Assembly: GCF_029227915.1 (NCBI RefSeq)
Contig: NC_079875.1
Coordinates: 24,686,001 to 24,746,000, forward strand
From: Hydractinia symbiolongicarpus
Lineage: Eukaryota; Cnidaria; Hydrozoa; Anthoathecata; Hydractiniidae
Direction of reading: 5' to 3'
Length of the DNA stretch: 60,000 bases
The notes under the pieces were generated by a model that was not told where the DNA came from, ran no database searches, and saw only the letters and a list, made by a program, of their open reading frames with translations. The translations under genes and the position numbers were made by a program. Below are positions 1-11,228 of the stretch, one piece after another (the first letter of the stretch is position 1; each line of letters opens with the position of its first letter).

Positions 1-682
1 ACCATAAACAATTCCAAGTTCACGTTTTGACACATATTACACATATGATCAAGTCCTAATTTCGGTACATCTGTATCATTTTTTTAAACTGACCTTTGAA
101 CTGACAGAGCAACCTGAAACTACTATTTAAAGTACCGAGTTGCTGTTAATTTTACCACAAGCATGTGCTTTTTACATGCGAATGTGAAACCAATTAAGCT
201 GTGTTATATGATTATAGATGAATGTTACAAAATCACTTTGAATAAAGTTACTTTTTAATAAAACGATTTCAAAGTGTTCAAAAAATAATGAAATGATTGT
301 CATACAACTTAAATCACACGATTTAGATTAGAATGACTTCATTAAAAAGGTTTATTTTAAAAAAATAAAGTGAATGCTCTATCACCACAAGGCTATCAGA
401 GAGGATACACTGTGTGCAATTTCTGCAATGTTGATGTGCAACTTCTGCAATGTTGATGTTTTTTATATCTGCCTTGTTTGTCAAACAAAGAGCTATTTGT
501 TGACTTCATTAAAAAAATGTTAAATCTCAATTATTCGGTAGTTGTTTATTCAAACTACAATTTGTCTTAATTAGCACACAAAATTCCTTAAACTGATAAC
601 TTGGTCATTTGCCCAATCAAAAATATAAATAAAAGGTTGCATAAAAATAGATTTTAACGAATGTTTGTAACACGCAGCACAC

Positions 683-780
683 CTGTGACTTCTTAGCAGG
701 CGAACAAGTGCTTTCACCACAATCCCAACTTCAGAGGCAGGGGCAATATGGTGATACACTTTAGCAATTGCCATAATAAC
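683..780 (-). CDS. AP3B: AP3B exon 9
   Basis: This 98-nt exon encodes [20 protein letters not shown] then [12 protein letters not shown] plus AG. It matches VVMAVAQLYWHISPKSEAGI and KSLVRLLRSN of vertebrate AP-3 beta. The donor is GTGTGC at 682. I saw no further exon in 1-682, so the rest is off-window. Confidence 0.94.
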
Positions 781-854
781 CTAAAGTAAATGATGGAAGT
801 ATGACAATGCAAAATAAACAGATTAAAATGAACAGATTAATTAATTCAACATAC

Positions 855-1022
855 TGCTGCATTTCTGCTTTGCAATAGTGGCTGACAAGAATGCAGCAAT
901 AATCTATGATCCGGATCCATGACATATGCTTTTGGCTTTTCAGCGTCTTCATTTTCAGATTCATCACTATTTTCAGATTCAGAGCTTGGATAAAACTGTT
1001 GTGATTCAGGATTTCCAGCTTG
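855..1022 (-). CDS. AP3B: AP3B exon 8
   Basis: This 56-codon exon has an acidic Ser/Glu/Asp-rich linker ([16 protein letters not shown]), then [20 protein letters not shown] and SRNAA. The MDPDHRLL...[10 protein letters not shown] block is diagnostic of AP-3 beta. The acceptor is tttttag, the donor GTATGT, and both ends are phase 0. Confidence 0.95.
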
Positions 1023-2707
1023 CTAAAAAATTAAAGACTTATAAAAATATTTGTGGAAAAATAGGGAAAATATGTCAAAATTATAAATAAATAAAAAAAA
1101 TCGAAAATATCTCTTTTAATCAGCCCTTTCATAAATTTTATAGGAGTTGAACTTTTATTTATTTATTTATTTAAATACAAAAATTAAACAAGTTGCTGTT
1201 TTAACATAATGCATACTTTTACAACAGGTGGATTGGCCCATCTTTAGTGGGTCAGCTTAATTTTGAACCAAGGTGGTTACTGGTTAGCTGTATTTTGCCT
1301 TAAAATATGTGGTTTTGGGAAAAACAGTAACTGATTTATATAATAAAGGGAAACTACACGCAAAGATTATTTTTTGATATATATATTTTTGATATATTGT
1401 CAAAACTGGCTGGTCTATTTCAAAAAATAAAAAAGTGCAACTTAAATATGTTTTAACCTCAATAAGAGCAATTTCATTGCCAGCAATATGCCTTTTTTTA
1501 ACAGGCGGCGTAAAAACAAGAAGACGGAAAATAGTAACAAAAATGACGTTGCAAAGTGCAACACGTAGCAAACCGCCGAGAGGCCCGTCTTCAACTTTGA
1601 CGTTTCAATAAAAACTGTATAAAAACCAGTATTAAAAATAGCCTTGGCAGCACTAAATAGTATGAAACATGAGTTCACACATTAGCTCACTCTTGCAAAG
1701 TAATATGTTTAGGTTTAATTGCACAAAACCAAAAAACAAAATTCCGCTAATGAGTTTTGAGAATAAATGATAATGAGTGAAAATAAAAGTAAACGTAAAT
1801 TATACAATGATTTGATATATGCAAATACAAAGAAAACTTTTTTTTTTCGCATTTGCGTATAAATGGTATAACCACAAAAATCATCAAAATATTATCCTTA
1901 CAACATTAGTAAAAGGTAATTTGCTTAAATGATGGTGCTATTTATAAATTTATATGTAATGCAGATGAAAAAATAAAAAGGAAAATTAAAACATTATGCG
2001 CCTGTGACATTATCATATATTATATTTGTTTTTGTAATTCTCTGATAATAATGCAGAAATTTAGTGTAAGGGCAATGATGACATGAAATAAAAAATAAGT
2101 GAGGAACTATACCTTATTATTTTTTAAAATACTTCAATTAAAAAACAAGATTTATTATTATTGTCGAAACAACCTCCTTCATTTTTATTATTTTATATGT
2201 AATCTCTCAATTAAAAAAGTCGATACCATAGAGGAAAAAAGAAATAAAAACAAGGGAAAATAGCTTGTTTTTTACACTATTTTAAGTGGGAGGAGAATAA
2301 CTTCCTGCATAAATATAACTTTCAAAATAGCCCAACCATATTCTGTATAATTTCGGGAAAACTTCTTGCTGCATAACCTTTTTTGTTTTTTGTTGTTTTT
2401 TCCGTTTTTGAGCATGCAAGTATTTTCATCTTTTCCTACATAGTTAACTTTAAAACAAGAGAACAAATTTATCCAAACATTTTTCTTGGTGAGATGAACT
2501 AATTTTCCCCTTTTCTTGACCAACAAGAAAATATTCGAAAGTCTTATGTGTTTCTATTGTTTCAGCGCACAAACATCTTTTATTCATGAATTAATTTGTT
2601 AAAGTATCTCCGATTTTGTAAGCGTGTATGCAAATGTTATTGTTCTACACACGAACGAGATGTATATCTTTTGTCTGAAAAAATCTAAAAAAAAGCGCAA
2701 TAAAAAA

Positions 2708-2885
2708 AACAAATATTTCTGAGAAGAATCAAAACTTTTTTAGCACAATAAGAAGAATCAAAACTTTTTTTTAGCACGATAACAAGAAGAATCAAAACTT
2801 TCTTAAGAACAATAACAAGAAGAATTAAAACTTTTTTAGCACAATGAGAAAAACAAATGTTTCTGAGAAGAATTAAAACTTTTTA
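2708..2885. repeat. Tandem repeat, about 30-35 bp unit, about 5 copies
   Basis: The core AAGAATCAAAACTTTTTTAG, followed by CACAATAACAAG-like spacers, repeats about five times with small indels. A higher-order unit is also visible, because AAACAAAT(A/G)TTTCTGAG occurs at both ends. Confidence 0.8.
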
Positions 2886-3837
2886 ACCCCATATTTTGTG
2901 ATTGTTTACATCAAAACAATAACATGCATGTCTTAAATTCGAATAGTTTTTTGCATATACAAATTGTTAACACATGCCAGTATAGATAACTGCTAAATTC
3001 ACTAATTTTTTTTAATAACGTTTTATTAACTCTATTTTGCTACGCTCAATGCCTATGATATTAAACATCTGCATGTCAAGTCAATGGAGATCCTATACCA
3101 CTCGGAGCCATTACGTAACGCTAGCCCTTAAATTTCTATGGTATCCTGAAAAAAATAACTTTTGTTAAGATTATACTTAGAAGTAAAAACCCACTACACA
3201 ACTTTATTTCATTTACTAAATTTTGGACATGTTAATATATGAGTTTTACCTTAAAATTTACCTAAATTTACCTAAAATGGCAATTTTTGGCGTGTTGTTA
3301 TACGCATTATGTAAAAACAGGGAGGTGTGTTTATTACATACATTAATTACATCAGCTGGAATTAGTATATTTGTGGTACCCTTTCAGCAGAAGAAGAGTG
3401 AGTTGTGAAGTTCTGGATGATCTTCTATTTATTTTTACATTTTTTGCCTGGGTTTGATTATGCTAGCTAGCTAAATTACTTTTTGGTGACTAAGACCACC
3501 ATAGAAAATTTGGATCATTAGCTAGCTATACAGTAAGAATAAAGCTTTTTTGCCAATCTGAAAAAAATTGCAAAAAAATTTCAATCCACAAGTACTAACA
3601 AAAATCTTTCATTTTAAATTTTATTGTACAATTTTTGACAAAACCCACGAGATTCAGATTCTGGTTTGTTCTTAGAAATATTAACGTCCTGTCCTTATAC
3701 AGTTGTTCTTACAAAAAAAGCGTATTGTCCAGTAAAATTTCATAAAAATTTCTAAAACGTATACCAGAGCAGGTGATTTGAATCACTCAATCCAGACAAA
3801 CAAAAATTATGCTGGTGAATTAATACGCTTTTACAAA

Positions 3838-3927
3838 AGTTAGTGTCAAATGATCCTATGTTTTTTCCTATCCTGACTAAAAAGTTAGTGTCAAATGATC
3901 CTATGTTTTTTCCTATCCTGACTAAAG
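3838..3927. repeat. 45-bp tandem duplication
   Basis: Two copies of a 45-bp unit beginning AGTTAGTGTCAAATGATCCT follow one another directly and are essentially identical, so the duplication is recent or homogenised. Confidence 0.9.
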
Positions 3928-6791
3928 CAGGGGGGCAGGGTGCCAACAGCCTCAAGGCATATATCCTCGCAAACACTGTGGTTCTTGATAAACAAATTTT
4001 ACTTGCAATTTGCGAGAATGCTTTCAAACCTTTTTTACTTTAATGACGCACTAAGTGCATCAAATTTGATCCAACCTAGAAAAACTTGTTAAAAGTTATT
4101 AAAACATATTCTACATACCTCACTTTAACCCTAGCCAACCTCCCCCTTACGTTTCTTTAAAAAAAATCCCTTTATTGCATGGCTGTGCTACTTACTGAGT
4201 TTTAATATTTATCTATTAGACACCTACATGCCAAATTATTAGGTCCCATACTGGTTAGAAGCTTTGATATTGGATATAACTTAATCTTCTCCTAATAATG
4301 TCTACAAAATCTTTGTAATCAGGATTATCCTTTGAACTTGAAACTTACAACACAACTTTGTTTTATCATGTAGAATCCTTCTGTTCTGTTTGTTTGAATT
4401 CGAACTATGCATAAAAACAAAAATTAACTTTTATATTGGATTCAAATTTATAAACGAAATGTAAAAATTTGCTCTAGAATTAATTTTATGCAGAAGTAAT
4501 TGCTGCTCTAGAACTAAAGTAATTTTATGCAGAAAGTGGTAGCAAAAAATCATTGCTACCATTTAGTTCCTTTTGTGAAATACTTTAGTGTGCCAAGTTT
4601 GATTTAATTTGTACAAGCATATAAAAAGTTAGGGAGGGGGAGTTAATCTGCCCTCCTCCTCCATGGTTATAATATGTTCGAAAAACACTGAACCGAATAG
4701 GGTTAGCAAACTTATGTTTCATATTTTGTATTGTGATTGCACACTCCAAATTTAAGCAAAACTTTTGTTACATCCAGCTTGAGAAATCATATTGGCAAAA
4801 ATGTTTTTAACACCTTAGAAAGGCTCACATTAACCTGCAATAAGAGCAATTACTAAATTTTTTTAACGAAATTTTATGGAAACCTTGCATTATATAAAGA
4901 ATGTATAACAAAAAAGAATTATACCACTTCGTCTTAATTTGGGAGGATAAGTGAATATTTTATCTTAAACAAGATGCAGACCCTGTTTTCACAAAATAAT
5001 GTATTTACTTGACCTGTAGCCAAGCCTACAAAATGGCTACAAGAGCTTTAAGAGACAATAAATTTAAACAGCTAGATATAGCCACAAAGTTTGCACAAAT
5101 TTATAGCAGCTAAATGAACTGCTTAAAATAATTTTTTGAGGAGACAATTTCGATTCACAGTATACACGCCTATTTATAAAAATTTCAAAAATGTAAGCAG
5201 GCTATTCCTCATTCTTATTTTTCTATCGATATATTTATCTGATTTTTTAAACAACTGGAAATATCAGAAAAGTGATGAAGGCTGCTAACAAAAAGCAAAA
5301 CACGGTGCGAAGAGGGAGAATTATATAAATTTACCAGTGATTAATTTGAATAAGAATAATAAATTTTTTTTCTGTATGAAAAGTGCTGCAAAAATTTTGT
5401 TCTCGTTTCTGTCTGTCTCCTGATAAGTAAATAGGAAAAAATTGTATCACTTCCTAAAAACAAATTTTATTCTATTTTAAACTGTTCTTTGTTGTTTCTT
5501 CGTTTTATTTAAAAAGTTTTTCTCCAGTATTAAGAAAAATTCGAATTAAATTGGAACGATTGTAGCAAAACTCTTTAAAAAAATATCAAATGTTTTTGTG
5601 TTCCTGCTTTAATTTAAAATGCCATGAAATTTTACCTGTGGAAAGTCCTGTTTTGATAATTTCATACGCCAGTGTTTTTGTTATTTTTTACCAATAAATG
5701 AAGATTTTATGGTTTCATAGAGCCCATCAAACATATCAACTTCACTATTATATAAGAGGGTGAGATATGGCCATGCTAGTTTTAGCTCATTGGTTGATTT
5801 TAATTCTGGGTTCACACTGAGAAATTATTTTGTGTTTATTGGTACATTTGACATAATTGTTTACATCTAAACTTTAAAATACTGATTAGCTTAAGGCAAT
5901 TTAAACAAAATCTGAGGTCTGTACTCTTAAATGTAGGTCAAACACTTCTTATATGGTCAGAAATTTGTGAATAGACGAGCTTTTATTTAAAAAAAGGTTT
6001 TTGGTGTCAATAAGTTTCAAACGTCAAATCTCCTTGTTAAAACCACATTTTTATTTCATTTTATATCTCACAAAAACCGCACAACATTTTTATGAGCCAA
6101 GTATAACATGCATTTAAAATGGTCAGTTGCTAAAAGAACATTTAATATTTTTAAAAAAATAATGTTTTGAGGGAACGATGTGATGATGGTTCGTGGTACA
6201 CACACTTTTTTATAAGAATATCAAAATTTAAGCAGCGCCTGGTCATTATTTTATTTCTCTACTGTTTTTCATTTATGTCTATTTTTATAAACTTTTTTTT
6301 TTAACCCTTCCCGCCCCAGGCATTTTTTAACACATTATGTCCCTGATCCCAGGCGTTTTTAGTAAAAAAACACATTCTTCGTAAATTTTATAATATTAGT
6401 CTAAAATAAACCTTAACAACTAATTTAAAGCATATACTATGTTTAAAATGCATGCAAGGTATTTTTCTTTTTTTAAAAATGGTCATAAAGCATTATCTAA
6501 GTCCCGGTTCGACTCCGGTAATAGACAATTCAGTATAAATTGTAAGTATATAAAAGGAAAGTTGGCAATCCGTCTATTAGCCATGCTTAGATTGTGCTTA
6601 TTGGACCACAACCTATGCTTAGTTAGTGCTTTAGACCAGCAAATAAAAGGAATGCAAGAGGAACTTCTTATCAAATATATAAAACATAATTTTGAGATAT
6701 ATAAAACATAATGTATATACTAAAACGTTATCGGTTTCTCAGTTCTCTATTTAGACATCATTTGAATATATTTACAATGAAATCTTTATAA

Positions 6792-7216
6792 TTATGATAA
6801 AGCATCCATTCTTGACATGACAGTTCTTGGAAATGGAGTAGAAATAGTAGTGTCTGTTGACCAAAAAGACTTTAGTAAATCTTTTTTTACTATGCCAAAA
6901 TAAAAAGTCAAAGCCAAGAAGCTTGATATTTTTTCAGTAGAGATTCCATTTACAGGCCATCTAGCCAGGTCTGAAGAGGGAGGAAGACCATCACCAGCTT
7001 TTTTAAGAAATTCATGAGCATAGCAATTAGTTTCAGTAGTTATATCATAAATAATTTCATTGGTGATAAACAGTTTGAAAAAATAAAGTTCGTCGGCATC
7101 CTCAGGAATATCAACATTTATTCGAGGATTTGCAGCAGAATGGGGCAACTCTTGCAACTTCTTGTCACCAGATTTCCATTGCCCCATGTTCCAACCAGGA
7201 GAGTTTGGTTCCTTTC
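6792..7216 (-). pseudogene. piggyBac transposase, middle piece (DDE_Tnp_1_7 start)
   Basis: The translation contains PRINVDIPEDADELYFFKLF, ITNEIIYDITTETNCYA, then ARWPVNGISTEKISSFLALT and FYFGIVKKD. This is the start of the piggyBac transposase domain as seen in PGBD-like proteins. The frame ends at 6792 before the catalytic aspartates, so the rest was deleted before the later insertion. Confidence 0.85.
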
Positions 7217-7218
7217 TA

Positions 7219-7410
7219 CAATCCTGGACAAAACATATTGGAACTTTTCACATTTTACATGTTTTTGCCCTGCTCACATCCCCTTCACCCTATTTCAATG
7301 TTGCAAGGTGCCTTATAACCAGTCGGCAGCCCGGCAACATTGAAATAGGGGGCAAGGGGGCCAAGAAGAGGATTTTCCTTAAAAAGTTCCAAATATTTTG
7401 TCCGGGATTG
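7219..7410. repeat. MITE-like module, left copy (192 bp)
   Basis: The outer inverted ends CAATCCTGGACAAAACATAT and AATATTTTGTCCGGGATTG enclose a second inverted repeat (CCCTATTTCAATGTTGC and GCAACATTGAAATAGGG) around a short GC-richer loop. The right copy at 10720-10909 is about 95% identical by eye. Confidence 0.9.
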
Positions 7411-7647
7411 TCTGAGAGGAGAATATTGAGAAGACTTAAAATTTTTTGCAACCAAAAATTTTTGCGAAACTTTTTATACTTGAATTACTGTCTTAAATTA
7501 ACAACATGCTTGTCTTTATCGTTATAGTGCATAAACACACAAAAAATAAAAAAATATAGAACAAAAGAAAACTATACAAAGGAATGCCATCATCTCTCTA
7601 AATGTACGTAAAATACCTTCACCAGGAGTAAAATTGGCATTGCAGAA

Positions 7648-8675
7648 ATGAAAAGAAGGTATCCAGCCTATTCCAAAACGACATTGTTTAGGCATATGAA
7701 GGGTAACGTTGCGGTTGAGTTTGAGGACCGTTGCCATGGAAACAGGGACAGGCCAAGGAAAGTTTGCGACAGGGATGCAAGATCGATACTGCACAACTTG
7801 ACACAACTTCGTTTTTATCAGTGCAGGAAGAAAGGTATTCTTACCAGAGAGGATTTAACGAAAAGGCTAAAATTTGCCAAAAAATGTAAAAAATTGGCTC
7901 CAAATTTTTGGACAGACAGTAAGTTATTAAGGTTAATTATCTTGTGTTGTGTTGAGTTGTTTTATACATGCCTTGCTAGTTGATTCAACTTATTGAAACT
8001 TAAAATTTTGTTGTGCGCATCATGATATACCTGTGGGTAATTTTAGTGATATCTTTCTACCTTGATGGAACTGGCTGGGTGCATAAAACAAATCCATGCA
8101 AGGCAGCAAAAACAACAAGGACACAGATGTGGCGGAAAAGAGGTGAAGGTTTAAGCAGAGAGTGTACGGCTAAAGGAAGAAAGGAGTGCAGTGGCGGTAG
8201 GATGGCTAAGTTCATGGTAGCGATTGCGTATGGAAAAGGTGTAATTGAGTGTCATCAATATGAAGGTGGCCTCAGTGGTGAAAAGTGCGCACAGTTTTTC
8301 AGAGATCGCTTTCCAGTAATGTTTGAACGTGGAAATAACCAGCTCGAGAGACTGTTCCTTCAAGATGGAGACCCTTCACAAAACTCTCGTTTGTCGCGTG
8401 ATGCTACGGATTCCTTCGGGTGCAGACTTTTTAAGATTCCACCTCGTTCACCCGACCTTAACCCCATTGAAAACGTCTTTCATTTGGTTGGTATCCAGCT
8501 TAAGAAACAGGCCTTGGAAAAAAGACTGGAGAAAGAAACCTATGTGCAATTCTGTCGTCGGGTAAAGAGAACACTTTTAAATTATCCTTTCAGAATTATT
8601 GACAAAACAATTGCTTCCATGCCAAAACGTGTTGATGAGGTTATAAAAGGTAAAGGACGTCGTACCCGGCACTAA
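7648..8675 (+). CDS. Tc1/mariner-superfamily transposase, two visible exons
   Basis: The DDE transposase cuts and pastes the element. Exon 7648-7918 encodes an HTH-like N-terminal region (KTTLFRHMKGNV, then RPRKVCDRDARSI). Exon 8047-8675 encodes the catalytic domain. The intron 7919-8046 (GTAAGT...TTTTAG) joins in frame to give NFWTDMISFYLDGTGW. The catalytic triad is intact: D in FYLDG, D in LFLQDGDPSQNS, E in PDLNPIENVFH. GEGLSRECTAKGRKE and GGRMAKFMVAIAYGKGVIE are typical of this transposase family. The true start may be in an upstream exon, because an acceptor-like GCAG precedes the first ATG. No stop interrupts the catalytic domain, in contrast to the neighbouring Rep. Confidence 0.82.
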
Positions 8676-8716
8676 CCTTGTGAAAGACCTTGTAAAATTG
8701 TTGAAGTTTTGGAGCA

Positions 8717-8919
8717 CCGAGTAACCATTGAGTAACCATATACTGTTTACAGGTTTTCTTAGCAAGATTTGATGAGTAACACGAGTAACCGTACTGTATA
8801 TAAAGAATATATAGTATTCCTTTAATATAAAATATGGTGACTCGTGCTACTCGTCAATTTTGTTAAGAAATCCTCTAAACGACCTACGGTTACTCGATGG
8901 TTACTCAATGGTTACTCAT
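8717..8919. repeat. Foldback repeat with GAGTAACC iterations
   Basis: GAGTAACCATTGAGTAACC at 8719-8737 is repeated exactly in reverse complement at 8899-8917, and the arms continue to pair imperfectly toward a centre near 8815. GAGTAACC or a one-base variant occurs at 8719, 8730, 8774 and 8783, and its complement at 8888, 8899 and 8910. It lies between the transposase and the helicase/Rep module. Confidence 0.88.
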
Positions 8920-9172
8920 TCACTTTTTGTTTGTTGTTTTTGTAGGAAGGCATAGTAAACTATATATGTGTTTTATAATATAAATTGACTTGTTGTATGT
9001 GCAAATCACATGGTGGACACAACACCAATTGCTAAAATGTTCGAACAAAATAATAACATAAGCTCATTATAGTTTTAAAAGCCAAAAAAGTTTGTGTACA
9101 ACATAATTCGTCTTAGGTAGAATGCCTCTGTGATAGGAGAACAGAACCAAAGTAACAATAAATACGTGGTTG

Positions 9173-9846
9173 TCATTCGTCACAACCCATAAATACAAGT
9201 TCGGCGAAACATCTACTGCAAGCTGCCAAATCTCTCTGTAGCAATGTTGGTATTTGAGCAAATAGGTGAAATGTTCGCCACCTTGCCTCCATCATTGCGT
9301 CTTCCCCGTCTTTGTTGTTACTTTTGCCAGAATATTTAATTGTGGAAATGCTTGTCGCAAATATCGGTATGTCATTTTGTATGCAAATGTCTTTGTAGTA
9401 ATGTGTCTTTGGTGTTGAGAGATGGACAAGTTGTCCTTCTAGCAAGTTGAGGAATTCTTGCCATGGAATATGTCTTGGTTCCAGTGCAAGTCATTTAGGA
9501 AAATAAGTTCTTTCTTTTCGACACCAACAAAGGCGTATTTACTGCTTGAAGGATTTGAAAATGTGTCGTAAATCTGTGTCAACGGGGTCAACAGAAATGT
9601 GTTGCCACAATTTGCTGGACCGATTAGCAGTAAGTTTCGATTTTTGCTTTGACCGTACTCCAGCAAAATGCGGACTGCTTCTGCAAAGACATATGCATTA
9701 ATCTTGTTGTTTTTCAAAATCTCTTTAGCCATACATAACCAGTCTTTGTTTTTGCAGGATGCTATGCGTGTGTTTTTGACACTGGCAGTGAGTCGCTCCA
9801 TGCAGTTCTGCAATTGTCTGTGTAGTGTTTCGGGTGCTTTAGCCAT
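9173..9846 (-). pseudogene. SF3 helicase domain of a Rep protein, broken
   Basis: Superfamily 3 helicases unwind replicating DNA in CRESS-DNA and parvovirus-like Rep proteins. The frame 9846-9439 shows a Walker A-like loop GPANCGNT (the usual lysine is asparagine) and a Walker B-like ELIFLNDLHW. A frameshift near 9440 moves to frame 9445-9173, which carries the motif C-like DIPIFATS. It follows the Rep endonuclease frame on the same strand, so both were probably one protein. It is not expected to be functional. Confidence 0.72.
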
Positions 9847-9950
9847 TTTTCATGTTTTATTGATAAGTTCCCGATAAACGTGTTCTGGTGTGTTAGCAAT
9901 AAAGCCTTTTAGATCATTTGATCCATCTGAGCCTTGTTCCTCTGCCAAAG

Positions 9951-10532
9951 CTAAAGTTCAGTTTCACTTTCGATGTTGCATGTGCGAATGATATTCATAA
10001 CCGTTAATTTTGACAATTTTTGATTCTTTTTGCCTTTGCTTTTGCAAATACCGCCTTTATCTACAGGTGTAGATTCTCTACGTTTTCTCATCAAACTTTT
10101 GCTTGCACAGGACGTTGTCGGTGATGCCACCAGGTTAAGGTTTGGGTGTCCTACACTATGATAAACTTCAGGGTCCTCTTTTGTCACATATCTGTAAGCA
10201 CTCATGTAGTTTTGGTGGCCATCACTAAAGTGAACGCTAATCCCAAAGTTTGCAATTAGGTACTGTTTCGCCCCATACCAGCGCTTGTTTCCACTTAGCT
10301 TTAAACACATGTGGAAATGGTAACCGGTCTCTGCATGCAGCTCCTTACTAACTGCCCACTGCACAGGTTGCACTGAGCTTTCTTTCCTAGGATCGAATGC
10401 CTCAATAACTACCTCCCCGAACCTTTCTCTGTAAGCACATTTCTTTTCATCAACTTGACTGTAAGTAATCAAATATACTTTTCGTATTGCTCTGATGGCT
10501 AAACCGACTTCAAAGTCCTTGTCAACACTCAT
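9951..10532 (-). pseudogene. HUH Rep endonuclease domain (CRESS-DNA type)
   Basis: A Rep domain nicks the origin for rolling-circle replication. The three motifs appear in order: LITYSQ (residues 21-26), HFHMCLKL with two histidines (72 and 74) and YRYVTK with tyrosine 115 and lysine 118. The domain itself is open, but the frame ends at 9951. Related sequence continues in another frame toward the helicase before further stops. This is an old endogenous copy of a viral or plasmid replication gene, opposite in strand to the transposase. Confidence 0.78.
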
Positions 10533-10620
10533 TTTTATCTTGTTTTTTCTAAATTACAAGATTAGCACTTTTAGCACAGGTCTTTTGGTCTTGTTTTTGT
10601 TCCTTTACGTGCACAGTTAT

Positions 10621-10649
10621 GTAAATCACAGCTATGTGCTGTGATTTAC
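10621..10649. repeat. Perfect 12-bp stem-loop upstream of Rep
   Basis: GTAAATCACAGC, loop TATGT, GCTGTGATTTAC. It sits 89 bp upstream of the Rep start (10532, minus strand). Origins of CRESS replicons are stem-loops near rep, but the loop lacks the nonanucleotide, so origin function is only a possibility. Confidence 0.55.
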
Positions 10650-10719
10650 GGCCTAAATTTGAGTAAAAAATTTTTGGTTGGCCAATTATCACAATTTCCT
10701 GTTCATTTTTTTGCTCAGA

Positions 10720-10909
10720 CAATCCCGGACAAAATATATTGGAACTTTTCACATTTTACATGTTTTTGCCCTGCTCACATCCCCTCCCCCTATTTCAATG
10801 TTGCAAGGTGCCTTATAACCAGTCGGCAGCCCGGCAACATTGAAATAGGGGGCAAGGGGGCCAAGAAGAGGAGATTTCTCAAAAGTTCCAAATATTTTGT
10901 CCGGGATTG
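10720..10909. repeat. MITE-like module, right copy (190 bp)
   Basis: Same orientation and same nested inverted repeats as 7219-7410. It has TA on its right side only. Its left border CTCAGA is the complement of the TCTGAG on the right border of the other copy. Confidence 0.9.
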
Positions 10910-10911
10910 TA

Positions 10912-11228
10912 GCTTTCTTCAAACTAGGTTCTGTCAATTCATCATTATCAGTTGAACTTTCATCAACACATTCTTCCACACCATCAGAAATTCCCAAAAA
11001 ATCTTCGTCTTCACTATCACTCTGGCAAAATAATCTGTTAATTGGATCATCACTTGCTACTACATCCTCATCGCTATCCTCTTCAAGGTTTAGTTCATTA
11101 ATAGAGAGGCCAAATGATGCATTAATGCTGCTAAAAGGCGAAGATCCAGAGCCACAGCATGCGCTAAATCCAGTCACCATCTTTGTTTTAATTTTGAAAA
11201 GCAAATCTGCATAAGTTACGGTAGCCAA
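10912..11228 (-). pseudogene. piggyBac transposase, N-terminal piece
   Basis: The frame starts with M at 11228 and carries the acidic stretches typical of piggyBac/PGBD N-termini (NLEEDSDEDVVASDD, CQSDSEDEDFLG). It is cut at the TA dinucleotide 10910-10911 where the 3.7-kb composite entered. With the composite removed, the frame continues without shift into 7216-6792 (codons ...KKA then RKEPN...). Confidence 0.75.

Larger units (their letters stand above)
1023..6304. other. AP3B intron 7, distal part: no gene seen
   Basis: AT-rich intron sequence. It holds a short-unit tandem repeat at 2708-2885 and a 45-bp tandem duplication at 3838-3927, plus many A/T runs. No exon, transposase or RNA gene was recognised. 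The short frames (for example 3752-4043 on both strands) look like chance openings. Confidence 0.6.
7219..10909. mobile_element. TA-flanked composite: two 190-bp modules around a mariner-type transposase and a Rep module
   Basis: The whole 3.69-kb block is bordered by TA on both sides (7217-7218, 10910-10911), the Tc1/mariner target duplication. It begins CAATCCTGGACAAAA and ends TTTTGTCCGGGATTG. A module with the same inverted ends sits at each edge in direct orientation (7219-7410, 10720-10909). The inner borders of the modules are TC and GA, not TA. Between them lie the spliced transposase gene (plus strand, 7648-8675), a foldback repeat (8717-8919), a decayed helicase and Rep (minus strand, 9173-10532) and a short hairpin (10621-10649). 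Confidence 0.8.

Noticed and set aside
8813-8820. Calling a definite viral nonanucleotide origin
   Set aside because: TAGTATTCC differs from the canonical sequence and sits in an AT palindrome that could produce it by chance; kept only as a tentative finding.
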